Positions 6,964 through 14,278 of a DNA stretch of 14,278 nucleotides are shown here, piece by piece. A program made the translations under genes and the position numbers. Source of the DNA: an uncultured Planctomycetaceae bacterium (GTDB lineage: Bacteria; Planctomycetota; Planctomycetia; Planctomycetales; Planctomycetaceae); contig CAIJTL010000450.1 in NCBI GenBank assembly GCA_903823545.1, forward strand, positions 1-14,278, in the 5' to 3' direction. A model generated the notes under the pieces. It made no database searches and was not told where the DNA came from. It saw only the letters and a program-made list of their open reading frames with translations. Every line of letters begins with the position of its first letter. The first letter of the stretch is position 1.

Positions 6964-8655
6964 TCATTCTTCGGCGCAGACCCTCACGACCTCGTCGATG
7001 CTGGTCTGGCCGTCGAGGACTCGGTTCCAGCCGGATTGACGGAGCGTCCGAAAGCCCCGCGATACGGCGTAGTTTTTCATTTCGTTCGCGCTGGCCGAGC
7101 GAGTGCAAAGCTGACGCAGCTCGGCATCCGACGGCAGCAATTCAAAGATCGCGATTCGACCGGAGTAACCAGTGCCGTAGCACTCGCGACAACCGACGGC
7201 GCGGAACAGTGGCTGTTGCCGACGCCCTTGCTTGGTCGCAACGACGAAGCGTGCAAAGTCGATGGGAAGTTCTTCCGGATTCGGAGAGTAGCTCTGTCGG
7301 CATGACGGACAGAGTCGTCGCACCAGACGTTGAGCGAGCACCGCCTCGACCGTGCTGGCGACGAGGTACGGTTCAATCTCCATGTCGATCAGCCGCGTGT
7401 AAGCCGACGGAGCGTCATTCGTATGCAGAGTGCTCAAGACCAGGTGGCCGGTCAGCGACGCTTGAATCGCGCTGCTGGCGGTTTCGTGATCGCGGATTTC
7501 GCCAATGAGGATCACGTCGGGGTCGTGTCGCAGAATGCTTCGCAGTCCGGCAGCGAAGGTCAGGCCGATCTTCGACTGCACCTGAATTTGATTGACCCCG
7601 CGAAGCTGATACTCGACCGGGTCTTCGACGGTGATGATCTTGATGTCGCGGCTAGAGACTTCGGCGAGTGACGAATAGAGCGTCGTTGTTTTGCCGCTTC
7701 CTGTCGGTCCAGTGACCAGCACCATGCCATGTGGGCGACGAATCAGCTTGTTCCACGGTGCGACTAAGTCAGCCGGGAAGTCCACGAGCGACAGATCAAA
7801 CTTCGATCGTGACTTGTCGAGCAACCGCATGACGATCCCTTCGCCATGCAGCATCGGAATGATCGAAACGCGAACGTCGATGTCACGTCCCGCCACCGTT
7901 AGCTTGATGCGGCCATCTTGAGGCAGGCGTTTCTCTGCGATGTTCAGCTTGGCCATGATCTTCAAGCGGCTGACGATCGCCGCTCGAAACCGATGAATCT
8001 CTGGCGGCATCGGCTGCGATCGCAAGATGCCGTCCACTCGATATCGAACATCGATCCCTTGCTCGTCGGGCTCCAGATGAATGTCGCTTGCGCGCAGTTG
8101 GATCGCTTCCAACAGTAACTCGTTGACCAACTTCATGACCGATGACGCTTGCGATTCGTCATCCAGGTTTCCGTCTTCGTCGTTGGAAGCGGAGATGTTG
8201 TCGTCGTCACTCGATCGGTCCATCAACTCGCGAACCGTACCACCGCCAACTCCGAGATTGTCTTTCAAGTGCTTGGCGATTTGTTCGCGACACGCAAGCA
8301 CCGCCTCCAACACAAAACCGCTGAGCGAACTGAGTTCGTCGAGTCCTTCCAAGTCGAGCGGATCGTGAGTCGCGACTCGCACGACTCGTTGCCGCACGTC
8401 AATCGGCAGCATGTTCCGGCGAAACAACTCGCCGCTAGGAAAACTTCCGAGCAGATTTCGATCGACGGTGAAGTTTGTCAGGTCCAAGAACTCCAGACCA
8501 AACTCCGCCGCGAGCGCCTGCAAGACTTCCTCTTCGCGAGCGAAGTTGCCGTCGATCACACGTTGCGAGACGCACGACTCTCCACCACGAGCCAACTCTT
8601 GAGCTTGCTCGGACGAGAGAACATCGCGTTTGACTAAGATGGATGTCAGGTTCAT
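6964..8655 (-). CDS. gspE: GspE T2SS assembly ATPase
   Basis: A 563-residue AAA+-like secretion ATPase that powers pseudopilus assembly at the cytoplasmic face. An N-terminal T2SSE_N-type domain (about 1-140) is followed by an acidic linker (145-170, DDDNISASNDEDGNLDDE) and ASDIHLEP opening the ATPase part. Visible motifs are Walker A GPTGSGKT at 316-323 (Lys322), Asp box ITVEDPVEY near 341-349, Walker B ILIGEIRD near 382-389 (Glu386) and His box TGHLVLSTLHTND near 402-414. A zinc-binding tetracysteine is C449-P-S-C452 and C489-R-E-C492. I choose the ATG at 8655; the frame is open to a TTG at 8694 that would add 13 residues (SKRASELLTVAF), and neither start has a good ribosome-binding site. 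It must have its own promoter because a terminator lies upstream. Confidence 0.96.
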   Translation of the reverse strand: MNLTSILVKRDVLSSEQAQELARGGESCVSQRVIDGNFAREEEVLQALAAEFGLEFLDLTNFTVDRNLLGSFPSGELFRRNMLPIDVRQRVVRVATHDPLDLEGLDELSSLSGFVLEAVLACREQIAKHLKDNLGVGGGTVRELMDRSSDDDNISASNDEDGNLDDESQASSVMKLVNELLLEAIQLRASDIHLEPDEQGIDVRYRVDGILRSQPMPPEIHRFRAAIVSRLKIMAKLNIAEKRLPQDGRIKLTVAGRDIDVRVSIIPMLHGEGIVMRLLDKSRSKFDLSLVDFPADLVAPWNKLIRRPHGMVLVTGPTGSGKTTTLYSSLAEVSSRDIKIITVEDPVEYQLRGVNQIQVQSKIGLTFAAGLRSILRHDPDVILIGEIRDHETASSAIQASLTGHLVLSTLHTNDAPSAYTRLIDMEIEPYLVASTVEAVLAQRLVRRLCPSCRQSYSPNPEELPIDFARFVVATKQGRRQQPLFRAVGCRECYGTGYSGRIAIFELLPSDAELRQLCTRSASANEMKNYAVSRGFRTLRQSGWNRVLDGQTSIDEVVRVCAEE

Positions 8656-8821
8656 GAACGCCACGGTTAGCAATTCGGATGCCCTTTTTGACAAGCGCTG
8701 TGAAACGTTGACAGGTTACAGGTTTCCGCTCTGATCTACGAAAAAACGTGGTGACAATCAGCAACATCAGTTGCAAGAACACAACGCGAGAGGAACCACG
8801 CTCGCCACTCTGACGAGCAAC
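8656..8821 (-). other. gspE leader region with small repeats
   Basis: This is the region between the cytochrome terminator and gspE, so the promoter for gspE and the genes after it is expected here. It holds a tandem heptamer ACAGGTT ACAGGTT (8711-8724) and a short palindrome GCAAC-ATCA-GTTGC (8761-8774), either of which could be a regulator site. I could not find a convincing sigma-70 -35/-10 pair. Confidence 0.35.
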
Positions 8822-8856
8822 AAAAAAGCACGACACGCTCGGAAGCGTGTCGTGCT
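8822..8856 (-). terminator. Intrinsic terminator after the di-haem cytochrome gene
   Basis: On the minus strand, AGCACGACACGC pairs perfectly with GCGTGTCGTGCT (8827-8838 and 8845-8856) across a 6-base loop, and is followed directly by a T-run (8827-8822). It sits 29 bases after the stop of the cytochrome gene. It should separate gspD and the cytochrome gene from gspE onward. Confidence 0.93.
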
Positions 8857-8885
8857 GGTTGCGGAAATTGTGTTGTGTCGATCGT

Positions 8886-10820
8886 TCAACGCACAACTTG
8901 ATCGAACGCTGGAATCGGACTGCTTCCCCGTCTGCCGACGGCCGGTAGCACAATCTCGTTGTCGATCGCCACACCGTTTGCGAAACCGGAGGCTCCGTTC
9001 GGGATGATCAATTCCGGATGATCGAACGGAGCCGCTTGATTGCGAACACGTTCATCGGTCAGCGACTTGAGGAACTCGACAACCGCTTGGACGCGAGCGT
9101 CGTTGCCCAGAATGTGGCCGATGCCGTCCACGTCGGGATCAAGGTTGTCGATGTTCTCCTCGAAGAAGTCGGCGCGGCGTGCGTAGAACTGCACGACTTC
9201 GGTCAGCGTTCTCATGCCGCCGTTGTGCATGTACGGCCCGGTCAGCTCGACGTTTCGCAGCGTCGGCGTTTTGAAGGCACCGTCAACAGCAATGCGGTCA
9301 CTGGGACCAATCGTGATTGACCGACCGTTCAAATCGGGCCGCTGACCTTCTTGAACTCGGCGAGCCAACGCCCAAGGACCGAGTGTCGGATGACGGCCAC
9401 CCACGCCCAAATCTTCGGTCGTGGGACGAACGCCGATGTTGTAAAAGCCGCCGTCGTAGAACGCGTTACTGCCGTTCTGCATCGCCATCAATTCAATCAT
9501 CGGTTCGTCGGGGTCCGCCAACACACCTCGCAGTTGGCTGATCGCCGCACCCGTGAACTCTGGCCCGGAGTGACACGCGATGCACTTCCCTTGATTGGTG
9601 AAAATCTCCAGACCTTCCTTCGCCTTTGAACTGAGCGCTTTTTGATCTCCCTTCATGTAGCGATCAAACGGGCTGTCGTCCGAGACCAGCGTCGATTCAT
9701 ACAACATGATCGACAGGCCCCAGAACAACGAGAAGTTGGCCTCCATTTGAGTATGTCCGGTTGGCGTGATTTCCTCCGACCTCCAATACGCAGGCGGAAA
9801 CGCTCTGCGAATCAAGTCTGCGTAGCTGATCTTTTCTCGGAAGCCACGACGATCGTCTTTTCTCCCAATGACAAAATCACCCAACACGCTGTCATTCGGA
9901 TCGATCCGTTGCAGCGCGAGCGGTCGCAGTTGCAACATCTTGCGACCAAGTTCCGCGAACGTGCGACCGTCCCAGCTCATTTCCACTTCGTTGTTCGGCG
10001 GCCCGACCGCCTGCGACGCCAGCGAGGCATTGTCGAGCAGAATGCGAACCTGCCTCAGCGCACCATTCTTGTTTGATCTCCAAACCTTGGCGTCCGGGTC
10101 CATGTCGCCGAACGGATTCACGCCATTGAAGAACCGATTGGCTCGGCCATCCCAGAAATTGCGATCGTTGTAGACCGCATTGATGACGGTCGGCGCGTTG
10201 CGACCGGTGACTTGTCGCACGTTGGTTCCGCCGACATTGAAGATCGGATCGGCAACGGTCTCGCCCCGATCAATGGCCGAGTCCTCGTTGATGCCAAGAA
10301 ACAGTTTCTTGACGACCCCTTGCGAACCCACGACCTCGCTGGTGTCGAAGATCACCGGGTTGTCGCCGCTACGTTTTTCGTTGGGGTCGGCCAAGCGGTG
10401 AAACGGAAAGTCGGTAGCGGTTAACTGCGCATTCGCGCCGCGAAACGTTCCGGTTCGAGGAGCCAATGTGTTCTTGGTTCGATTGTCGGCACCCGCGTGG
10501 AAGTGGCACGACGCGCAAGCCGTCCGTCCGTCGCCACCCACTTGCATGTCCCAAAAGAGAGCCTTGCCAAGCACGATCGCCGCTTTGCGATTGGAAACAA
10601 AATCATCCAGGTTCGGCGGCAGAGGAACCGGCACGGACTCCAACGCCCCCAGCAACGGCACTTCCGGTTCAGCCGGTTCTGGTTCCTGAGCTTCCACACG
10701 TGGTGAGCTAGGAGCACCTCGTTCGATCGCCAGCATTCCGAAACTCCAGAATGCGACCGCACACAAAGCTCCCGACATTAATGGACGACGAACGCGCCGA
10801 TTCCCGAAAACCTCAAGCAT
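8886..10820 (-). CDS. Di-haem cytochrome c peroxidase / MauG-family protein
   Basis: A 644-residue protein with two haem c attachment motifs, C102-A-S-C-H106 and C413-I-A-C-H417. Flanking sequence is typical of the CCP/MauG family: LGKALFWDMQVGGDGRTACASCH, GKCIACHSGPEFTG, then KTPTLRNVELTGPYMHNGGMRTL. The hemes are over 300 residues apart and the protein is nearly twice the usual 320-350, so the N-terminal half has a large insertion. Such proteins act outside the cytoplasm, reducing peroxide or oxidising a partner. A basic, hydrophobic N-terminus (NRRVRRPLMSGALCAVAFWSFGMLAI) fits a signal or anchor, followed by a Pro/Glu-rich linker. The start is the ATG at 10820, with GGGAGGT seven bases upstream; a longer frame to 10955 lacks this. 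It interrupts the T2SS cluster and has its own terminator. The substrate is unknown. Confidence 0.92.
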   Translation of the reverse strand: MLEVFGNRRVRRPLMSGALCAVAFWSFGMLAIERGAPSSPRVEAQEPEPAEPEVPLLGALESVPVPLPPNLDDFVSNRKAAIVLGKALFWDMQVGGDGRTACASCHFHAGADNRTKNTLAPRTGTFRGANAQLTATDFPFHRLADPNEKRSGDNPVIFDTSEVVGSQGVVKKLFLGINEDSAIDRGETVADPIFNVGGTNVRQVTGRNAPTVINAVYNDRNFWDGRANRFFNGVNPFGDMDPDAKVWRSNKNGALRQVRILLDNASLASQAVGPPNNEVEMSWDGRTFAELGRKMLQLRPLALQRIDPNDSVLGDFVIGRKDDRRGFREKISYADLIRRAFPPAYWRSEEITPTGHTQMEANFSLFWGLSIMLYESTLVSDDSPFDRYMKGDQKALSSKAKEGLEIFTNQGKCIACHSGPEFTGAAISQLRGVLADPDEPMIELMAMQNGSNAFYDGGFYNIGVRPTTEDLGVGGRHPTLGPWALARRVQEGQRPDLNGRSITIGPSDRIAVDGAFKTPTLRNVELTGPYMHNGGMRTLTEVVQFYARRADFFEENIDNLDPDVDGIGHILGNDARVQAVVEFLKSLTDERVRNQAAPFDHPELIIPNGASGFANGVAIDNEIVLPAVGRRGSSPIPAFDQVVR

Positions 10821-10827
10821 TTGGCTG

Positions 10828-10834
10828 ACCTCCC
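10828..10834 (-). promoter_or_regulatory. Ribosome-binding site fixing the cytochrome gene start
   Basis: GGGAGGT on the minus strand ends seven bases before the ATG at 10820. It favours this start over the upstream in-frame start at 10955, and the resulting N-terminus begins just before the export signal. Confidence 0.85.
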
Positions 10835-10975
10835 TCAATTCACAGTGTTGTTTCGTCTGTTGTTTCAGAACCACGTAACCACGGTGATGAAGTCTGCCAG
10901 CAAAATGAATCACGGGTTTGCCCGACACACTGAAGGTTTGGCAAAAGCTCGGCAATCATGTCGGTCGCACAGAAG

Positions 10976-10993
10976 TGTTGCGTTAAGGCAACA
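10976..10993. repeat. Small hairpin near the gspD/cytochrome repeat
   Basis: TGTTGC (10976-10981) and GCAACA (10988-10993) form a perfect 6-bp stem with loop GTTAAG. Outer bases (CAGA and TCTG) allow partial extension. It lies 25 bases from the larger repeat pair and may be part of the same composite element. No T-run follows on the minus strand. Confidence 0.55.
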
Positions 10994-11017
10994 TTTCGTC
11001 TGGGCCTCAGGCAAACG

Positions 11018-11131
11018 CCCCACCGAGCTTGCCTCGGTGGCTCGCGGGCTTTTGCACTACGGCGTTCATTGTTTCGAGTGAAGTGTGGCGTAGTGCAAAG
11101 GCCCGATTCCACCGAGGCAAACTCGGTGGGG
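11018..11131. repeat. Inverted pair of hairpin-bearing repeats downstream of gspD
   Basis: The arms 11018-11062 and 11087-11131 are near-perfect reverse complements, with 24 bases between. Each arm has its own 8-bp stem CCACCGAG/CTCGGTGG (11020-11027 with 11033-11040; 11109-11116 with 11122-11129) and the shared word TTTGCACTAC. They can fold as two small hairpins or one long cruciform. It lies 26 bases after the gspD stop and could stabilise or end the gspD transcript, though there is no T-run. The right arm matches the repeat inside gspK (3275-3320), and the left matches a fragment at 1626-1639. Confidence 0.9.
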
Positions 11132-11156
11132 TTGGTGGATATCGCTTGATTGAGCA

Positions 11157-14087
11157 CTAACGCCGTCGCGGCTGAGCGTAGCTCGCGGGGTTGACCGTCG
11201 GTTGTGGCGTCGCAGGGGCGAATGGTGCAGTCTCTGGCGATTCAGCGAGAGGTTGTTGCTGGCGGTCGGAAGTGGTTCCGCGTTGTGAGGAGAACGGTCT
11301 CCAATTGGAGAACATCGTTTTCTTCGGCGGAGGCGCAGTGCTCGATTGTGGTTCTGGCGGCATAGTCGGAGCGGGAGCAGCGGGCATGGCCGACGGAGTG
11401 GACCAACCTTGAGGCGCACTTGAGTAAGGTGACGAGTACGGCGACGTCGGTGGCGCGACTTGGCTGGGTGAGGAGAGTTGGCCCGGCGTGTAAACCGGAT
11501 TCACCTGCGGTCCCGGTTCCATGAACGGCGAACCGAACGGCCCTTCCGGACCGAAAGACCCTATCGGCGGCGTGTGAATGCGGCCGTGAATTCGCTGTGC
11601 GTCTTCCAGCGGCATAATGATCCGCTGCATTTCTTCGAGCTTGAGCTGCTCTGCCTTGCCGTCGTCTTGAATGATGATCGGAGTCAGGAAGATCAGCAGT
11701 TCTTTGCGTTTCATCTCGCTCAATTTGTATTTGAACGCCGCTCCGAGGTACGGGATGTCGCCCAGAAACGGAACCTTGCGATTCACGTTGATGTTGTCTC
11801 GCGTGATCATGCCGCCGAGCACAACGGTCTGTTCGGTGCGAACATTGACAGCCGTCGTCGCGGTGGTGATGTCCTTCACCGGGGCTTCGATCACATTGCC
11901 GTTGGTCGCGTCGGTGAAGATCGGTACGCCGGTTCCCGGTGTGAGTTGGTACGCACTCTTTTCCGCTTTGACGTCGATCAGCACTTGGCCATCGGGACTG
12001 ATGCGCGGCACAACCTTCAGAATGATTCCCGATTGATCCTGTCGAATGACCGGATTCGCGCTCCCGTTGGGACTCATGGAGACGCCGTCTACGACGGGAA
12101 CCTGCCGACCGATTTGAATCATCGCTTCGTGATTGTCGAGCGCTCGAATCTGCGGGCGGCTGAGAATGTCCACGTGATATCGCTGCTGAAGAGCACGGAG
12201 CAGAACGCTGATCGATTCGGACCCGGCGGCGAGCACCAGCCCACCGAAACCGAGATCACCGTTGACTCGCCCGACACCGAGACCGGACAGTGCTTGCGAG
12301 CCGAGCTTGCTGGGGTTGATTGCCGTATTGTTGCCGAGCTGCTGGTTATTGAAGTTGAAACCTGGATTCGCCGTCTGCGAGATGATGTTTTGCGTCGTCG
12401 TTTGTACGCCATTCGGAGCGGTATTGGTCGCATTGATTGTGACCAGCTTGTCGATCACGCTGCGGTCAAACAGAACGGAATCCTGCACTCCCAGTTCCAC
12501 GCCGAATTCGTCGGTATCGCCGAGTTCCACTTCGACGAGCAACGCTTGAATCAGCACTTGTGCCGGGAGCCGGTCGAGTTGCACGATCAGTTTTTGAATC
12601 TCGGCCACTACAGCGGTCGTTCCGCGGACGAGCAGACTGTTTGTGGTTTTCTCCGCGATGACGACTTGGCCCAGCGGCACTTGAGCAGTTGTCGCAGCAG
12701 GCGTGAACGCTCCGGTCGCTCCGCGATTGGAGGCATTCGCTCCGGTCGCAGCTTGTGCGGTCGCTTGCCGCTTGCCCGCAAGGAATTCGGTGATGGCTTT
12801 AGCAACCTCCTCCGCTGGCGTGTTTCGCAATTGGTACACGAAGCTGCATTGCGGAACATCGCCATGTTCGCCAATCGTCATTAGTTGATGAACGCGCCGC
12901 AGGCTCGTGCCGACGTCTGTCACCAACAGTCGCTGAGAACTCGATAACGGGACCACTTTTCCCATCGGGCTGAGCAACTTTTCGATCTCTTGAGCCGCCG
13001 CGGCTGCTATTCCGTTGTGAACGGGAATCGCGACGCTCGCTAATTCGTGGCGACCGAGTTTTGGCAACTCGTCAGGTGAAACAAACAGAACCAGGTTTTC
13101 AGGAATCTCGGACTTTGCGTCGAGCACGATCATCGACCGTCCGCTTCGCACCACAATGAAACCTTCGGGCAACAACTGGTCGTTGAGAATGTCGAGCACT
13201 TCGGACATCGAATACCGGTTCTGGTCGATGTACGAGAACGATCCCATCGGCAGCGTCGCCATCTGCAACGACAACCCCGCCTCTTGTGCCAGCCGCTTGA
13301 GTACCAAGTCCCACGGGACATTCTGAAAGTTGAATGAGAATTGCGGCTCAGCGACGCGCGACCGCATTGCCGGAACGTCTCGAACGACTCCACGCGGGAC
13401 GTCGCGTCTGTTGTCGAAGGTGTTGAGGTCGTTGGGTCGAGGCGGATTCGGAACCGCGTGCGAGGGAACTCGGTTCTGTTCCCAATTCGGTGCGGTGTGC
13501 GGGAACTCATTCGGTTGCGGAGCGCCCGGCGGATCGAATCCGGAAGTCGGCGGCGGTGGTGCAGCGTGATCCTCGATGATGTTCTGAAACGCCACGGGGC
13601 TGATGACTGCCGGAACTGCCGATCTCGATCCCACATAGCGGCGTTGATCGTTCGCGTTGTCGGTTCGACGTTGCGACCAGTGTTTCGAGCGACCACGCTC
13701 GATCTGGTCACGTTCGTCATCATCGCGGTCGTCTGAGTTCCTGCGGTCTTCGTCAACGATGCCGCGATGATCGACTCGCTCACGAACGGCGACTTTTCGA
13801 GCGGTTGTCGATGCGTGCGGCGTACTCCACCACTCTTGAATCGCGAAGCGATTCGTAACGAGGCCCACGATCAATGTGGCCACGATCACCCCGACTGCCA
13901 TCAGCCAGTTGGAAACGAGCACGTCCCACAACGTCTCCGCAGGAGCGGTCTGTGAAGACCGGTGTTTGCGTTGTGTTGTGCGAGTGTTGGCCACAAGTCT
14001 GCCCGATAGGTGTCGTCGAAGTTGCAGGCCGTCCGCGCAGTGAATCTCCACGCAATCGGCAATGTCATCCTTATCGGAAAAGTTCAC
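11157..14087 (-). CDS. gspD: GspD-type secretin with N-terminal membrane segment and long linker
   Basis: A 976-residue outer-membrane secretin, longer than the usual 650-750. Residues 1-59 are hydrophilic; a membrane segment lies at 60-78 (NWLMAVGVIVATLIVGLVT); 80-248 is a charged and then proline-rich linker. The N0 domain starts at about 250 (FSFNFQNVPWDLVLKRLAQEAG), followed by N1 and N2 modules, the latter with an Ala/Thr-rich loop (AQAATGANASNRGATG). The secretin core spans about 505-806, with VLIQALLVEVEL, VDILSRPQIRALDNHEA, VVLGGMITRDN, VPFLGDIPYLGAAFK and ELLIFLTPIII all visible. A Pro/Ser-rich tail fills 807-976. The channel releases folded proteins across the outer membrane. The start is a GTG without a clear ribosome-binding site and is uncertain; Met63 would leave a signal-like helix without basic residues. 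No gspC accompanies it. Confidence 0.95.
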   Translation of the reverse strand: MNFSDKDDIADCVEIHCADGLQLRRHLSGRLVANTRTTQRKHRSSQTAPAETLWDVLVSNWLMAVGVIVATLIVGLVTNRFAIQEWWSTPHASTTARKVAVRERVDHRGIVDEDRRNSDDRDDDERDQIERGRSKHWSQRRTDNANDQRRYVGSRSAVPAVISPVAFQNIIEDHAAPPPPTSGFDPPGAPQPNEFPHTAPNWEQNRVPSHAVPNPPRPNDLNTFDNRRDVPRGVVRDVPAMRSRVAEPQFSFNFQNVPWDLVLKRLAQEAGLSLQMATLPMGSFSYIDQNRYSMSEVLDILNDQLLPEGFIVVRSGRSMIVLDAKSEIPENLVLFVSPDELPKLGRHELASVAIPVHNGIAAAAAQEIEKLLSPMGKVVPLSSSQRLLVTDVGTSLRRVHQLMTIGEHGDVPQCSFVYQLRNTPAEEVAKAITEFLAGKRQATAQAATGANASNRGATGAFTPAATTAQVPLGQVVIAEKTTNSLLVRGTTAVVAEIQKLIVQLDRLPAQVLIQALLVEVELGDTDEFGVELGVQDSVLFDRSVIDKLVTINATNTAPNGVQTTTQNIISQTANPGFNFNNQQLGNNTAINPSKLGSQALSGLGVGRVNGDLGFGGLVLAAGSESISVLLRALQQRYHVDILSRPQIRALDNHEAMIQIGRQVPVVDGVSMSPNGSANPVIRQDQSGIILKVVPRISPDGQVLIDVKAEKSAYQLTPGTGVPIFTDATNGNVIEAPVKDITTATTAVNVRTEQTVVLGGMITRDNINVNRKVPFLGDIPYLGAAFKYKLSEMKRKELLIFLTPIIIQDDGKAEQLKLEEMQRIIMPLEDAQRIHGRIHTPPIGSFGPEGPFGSPFMEPGPQVNPVYTPGQLSSPSQVAPPTSPYSSPYSSAPQGWSTPSAMPAAPAPTMPPEPQSSTAPPPKKTMFSNWRPFSSQRGTTSDRQQQPLAESPETAPFAPATPQPTVNPASYAQPRRR

Positions 14088-14140
14088 CTAACTTGTTGAG
14101 TTTTATTTGTCTGGCTGGATTCCAAGCATCGAACCGGCCG

Positions 14141-14210
14141 TTGAGCCAATGTCGAGCGGCAGCTCAATCGGCAGATGATGCCGATTGGCAACGGATCACG
14201 ATCATCCGTT
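14141..14210. other. Cluster of short hairpins upstream of gspD
   Basis: Three inverted repeats occur within 70 bases: TTGAGC (14141-14146) with GCTCAA (14162-14167), CAATCGGCA (14165-14173) with TGCCGATTG (14179-14187), and AACGGAT (14190-14196) with ATCCGTT (14204-14210). The first two overlap, so they exclude each other. They precede the gspD start by 54-123 bases and may form the gspD 5' leader or operators. No clear promoter boxes were found. Confidence 0.5.
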
Positions 14211-14257
14211 TTCTCGCTAAGGAACGGGGGCGCAATAAGTTCCCGGTTCTGGATACA

Positions 14258-14278
14258 AGCCCGAAGCGCCAGCGAGTG
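14258..14278. repeat. Partial copy of the gspE-gspF palindromic repeat
   Basis: It matches 6847-6867 at 18 of 21 positions (AGCCCGAAGCG, then AGCGAG) and is cut by the window end, so any partner arm lies outside. It confirms that the repeat is dispersed. Confidence 0.75.

Larger units (their letters stand above)
10821..11156. other. 336-base spacer between gspD and the cytochrome gene
   Basis: From right to left: a short gap after the gspD stop, the large inverted repeat pair at 11131-11018, a small hairpin at 10993-10976 (TGTTGC, loop GTTAAG, GCAACA), about 140 bases (10835-10975) in which I see no gene or clear promoter, and the ribosome-binding site of the cytochrome gene. A promoter for the cytochrome gene may be here but no convincing box pair was found. 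Confidence 0.6.

Noticed and set aside
10821..10955. Upstream extension of the cytochrome gene
   Set aside because: The extra 45 residues precede the export signal, and a strong ribosome-binding site marks the ATG at 10820.
11478..12884. A 468-codon open frame on the plus strand
   Set aside because: It lies wholly antisense to the secretin core of gspD, whose motifs are conserved, and its translation shows no domain; it is a product of the codon bias of gspD.
14190..14215. Hairpin followed by TTTT on the plus strand as a terminator
   Set aside because: No plus-strand gene ends here, the stem is only 7 bp and the T-run is short.
80..14278. CRISPR array, tRNA, rRNA, transposase or integrase
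   Set aside because: No regularly spaced repeats, cloverleaf, rRNA motif or recombinase motif was seen; the repeats present are isolated palindromes.

Overview
The window is a type II secretion system (T2SS) gene cluster. Every gene I can support lies on the minus strand, so the cluster reads from right to left. The organism is most likely a member of the Planctomycetota (Pirellulales/Planctomycetales-like). This is inferred from the long linker- and tail-bearing secretin, the large GspK with a charged insertion, a PilM-PilN-like GspL, a large di-haem MauG/CCP protein, and many dispersed palindromic repeats of the kind common in those genomes. No rRNA, tRNA, CRISPR array, transposase or integrase is visible.

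Layout in transcription order: gspD secretin (14087-11157); an intergenic region dominated by a large inverted pair of hairpin-bearing repeats (11018-11131); a di-haem cytochrome c peroxidase/MauG-family gene (10820-8886) closed by a textbook intrinsic terminator (8856-8822); gspE ATPase (8655-6964); a spacer with another palindromic repeat; gspF (6806-5592); gspG major pseudopilin (5579-5163); a 129-base structured spacer; the minor pseudopilins gspH, gspI, gspJ and gspK, tightly coupled or overlapping (5033-1648); a short spacer with a hairpin flanked by direct repeats; and gspL (1548-70), whose stop codon lies in a perfect 25-bp inverted repeat at the window edge.

How the parts work together: GspE powers assembly on the GspF/GspL inner-membrane platform. 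GspG forms the pseudopilus, primed by a GspH-I-J-K tip, and substrates leave through the GspD channel. No gspC, gspM, gspN or gspO (prepilin peptidase) is visible, so these are encoded elsewhere, replaced or absent. GspD appears to carry its own N-terminal transmembrane segment and a long disordered linker, and GspL carries PilN/GspM-like periplasmic features; both may compensate for missing parts.

The strongest non-gene signal is a family of small palindromic repeats threaded through the operon. One copy encodes part of the GspK leader peptide, and compared with the intergenic copy it shows a compensatory base-pair change in its stem. Another hairpin element at the gspK stop codon is bounded by 7-bp direct repeats, one of which contains the stop. 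The sequence does not show a wholly new secretion system; the novelty lies in the operon-repeat interplay, the secretin architecture and the embedded di-haem enzyme.
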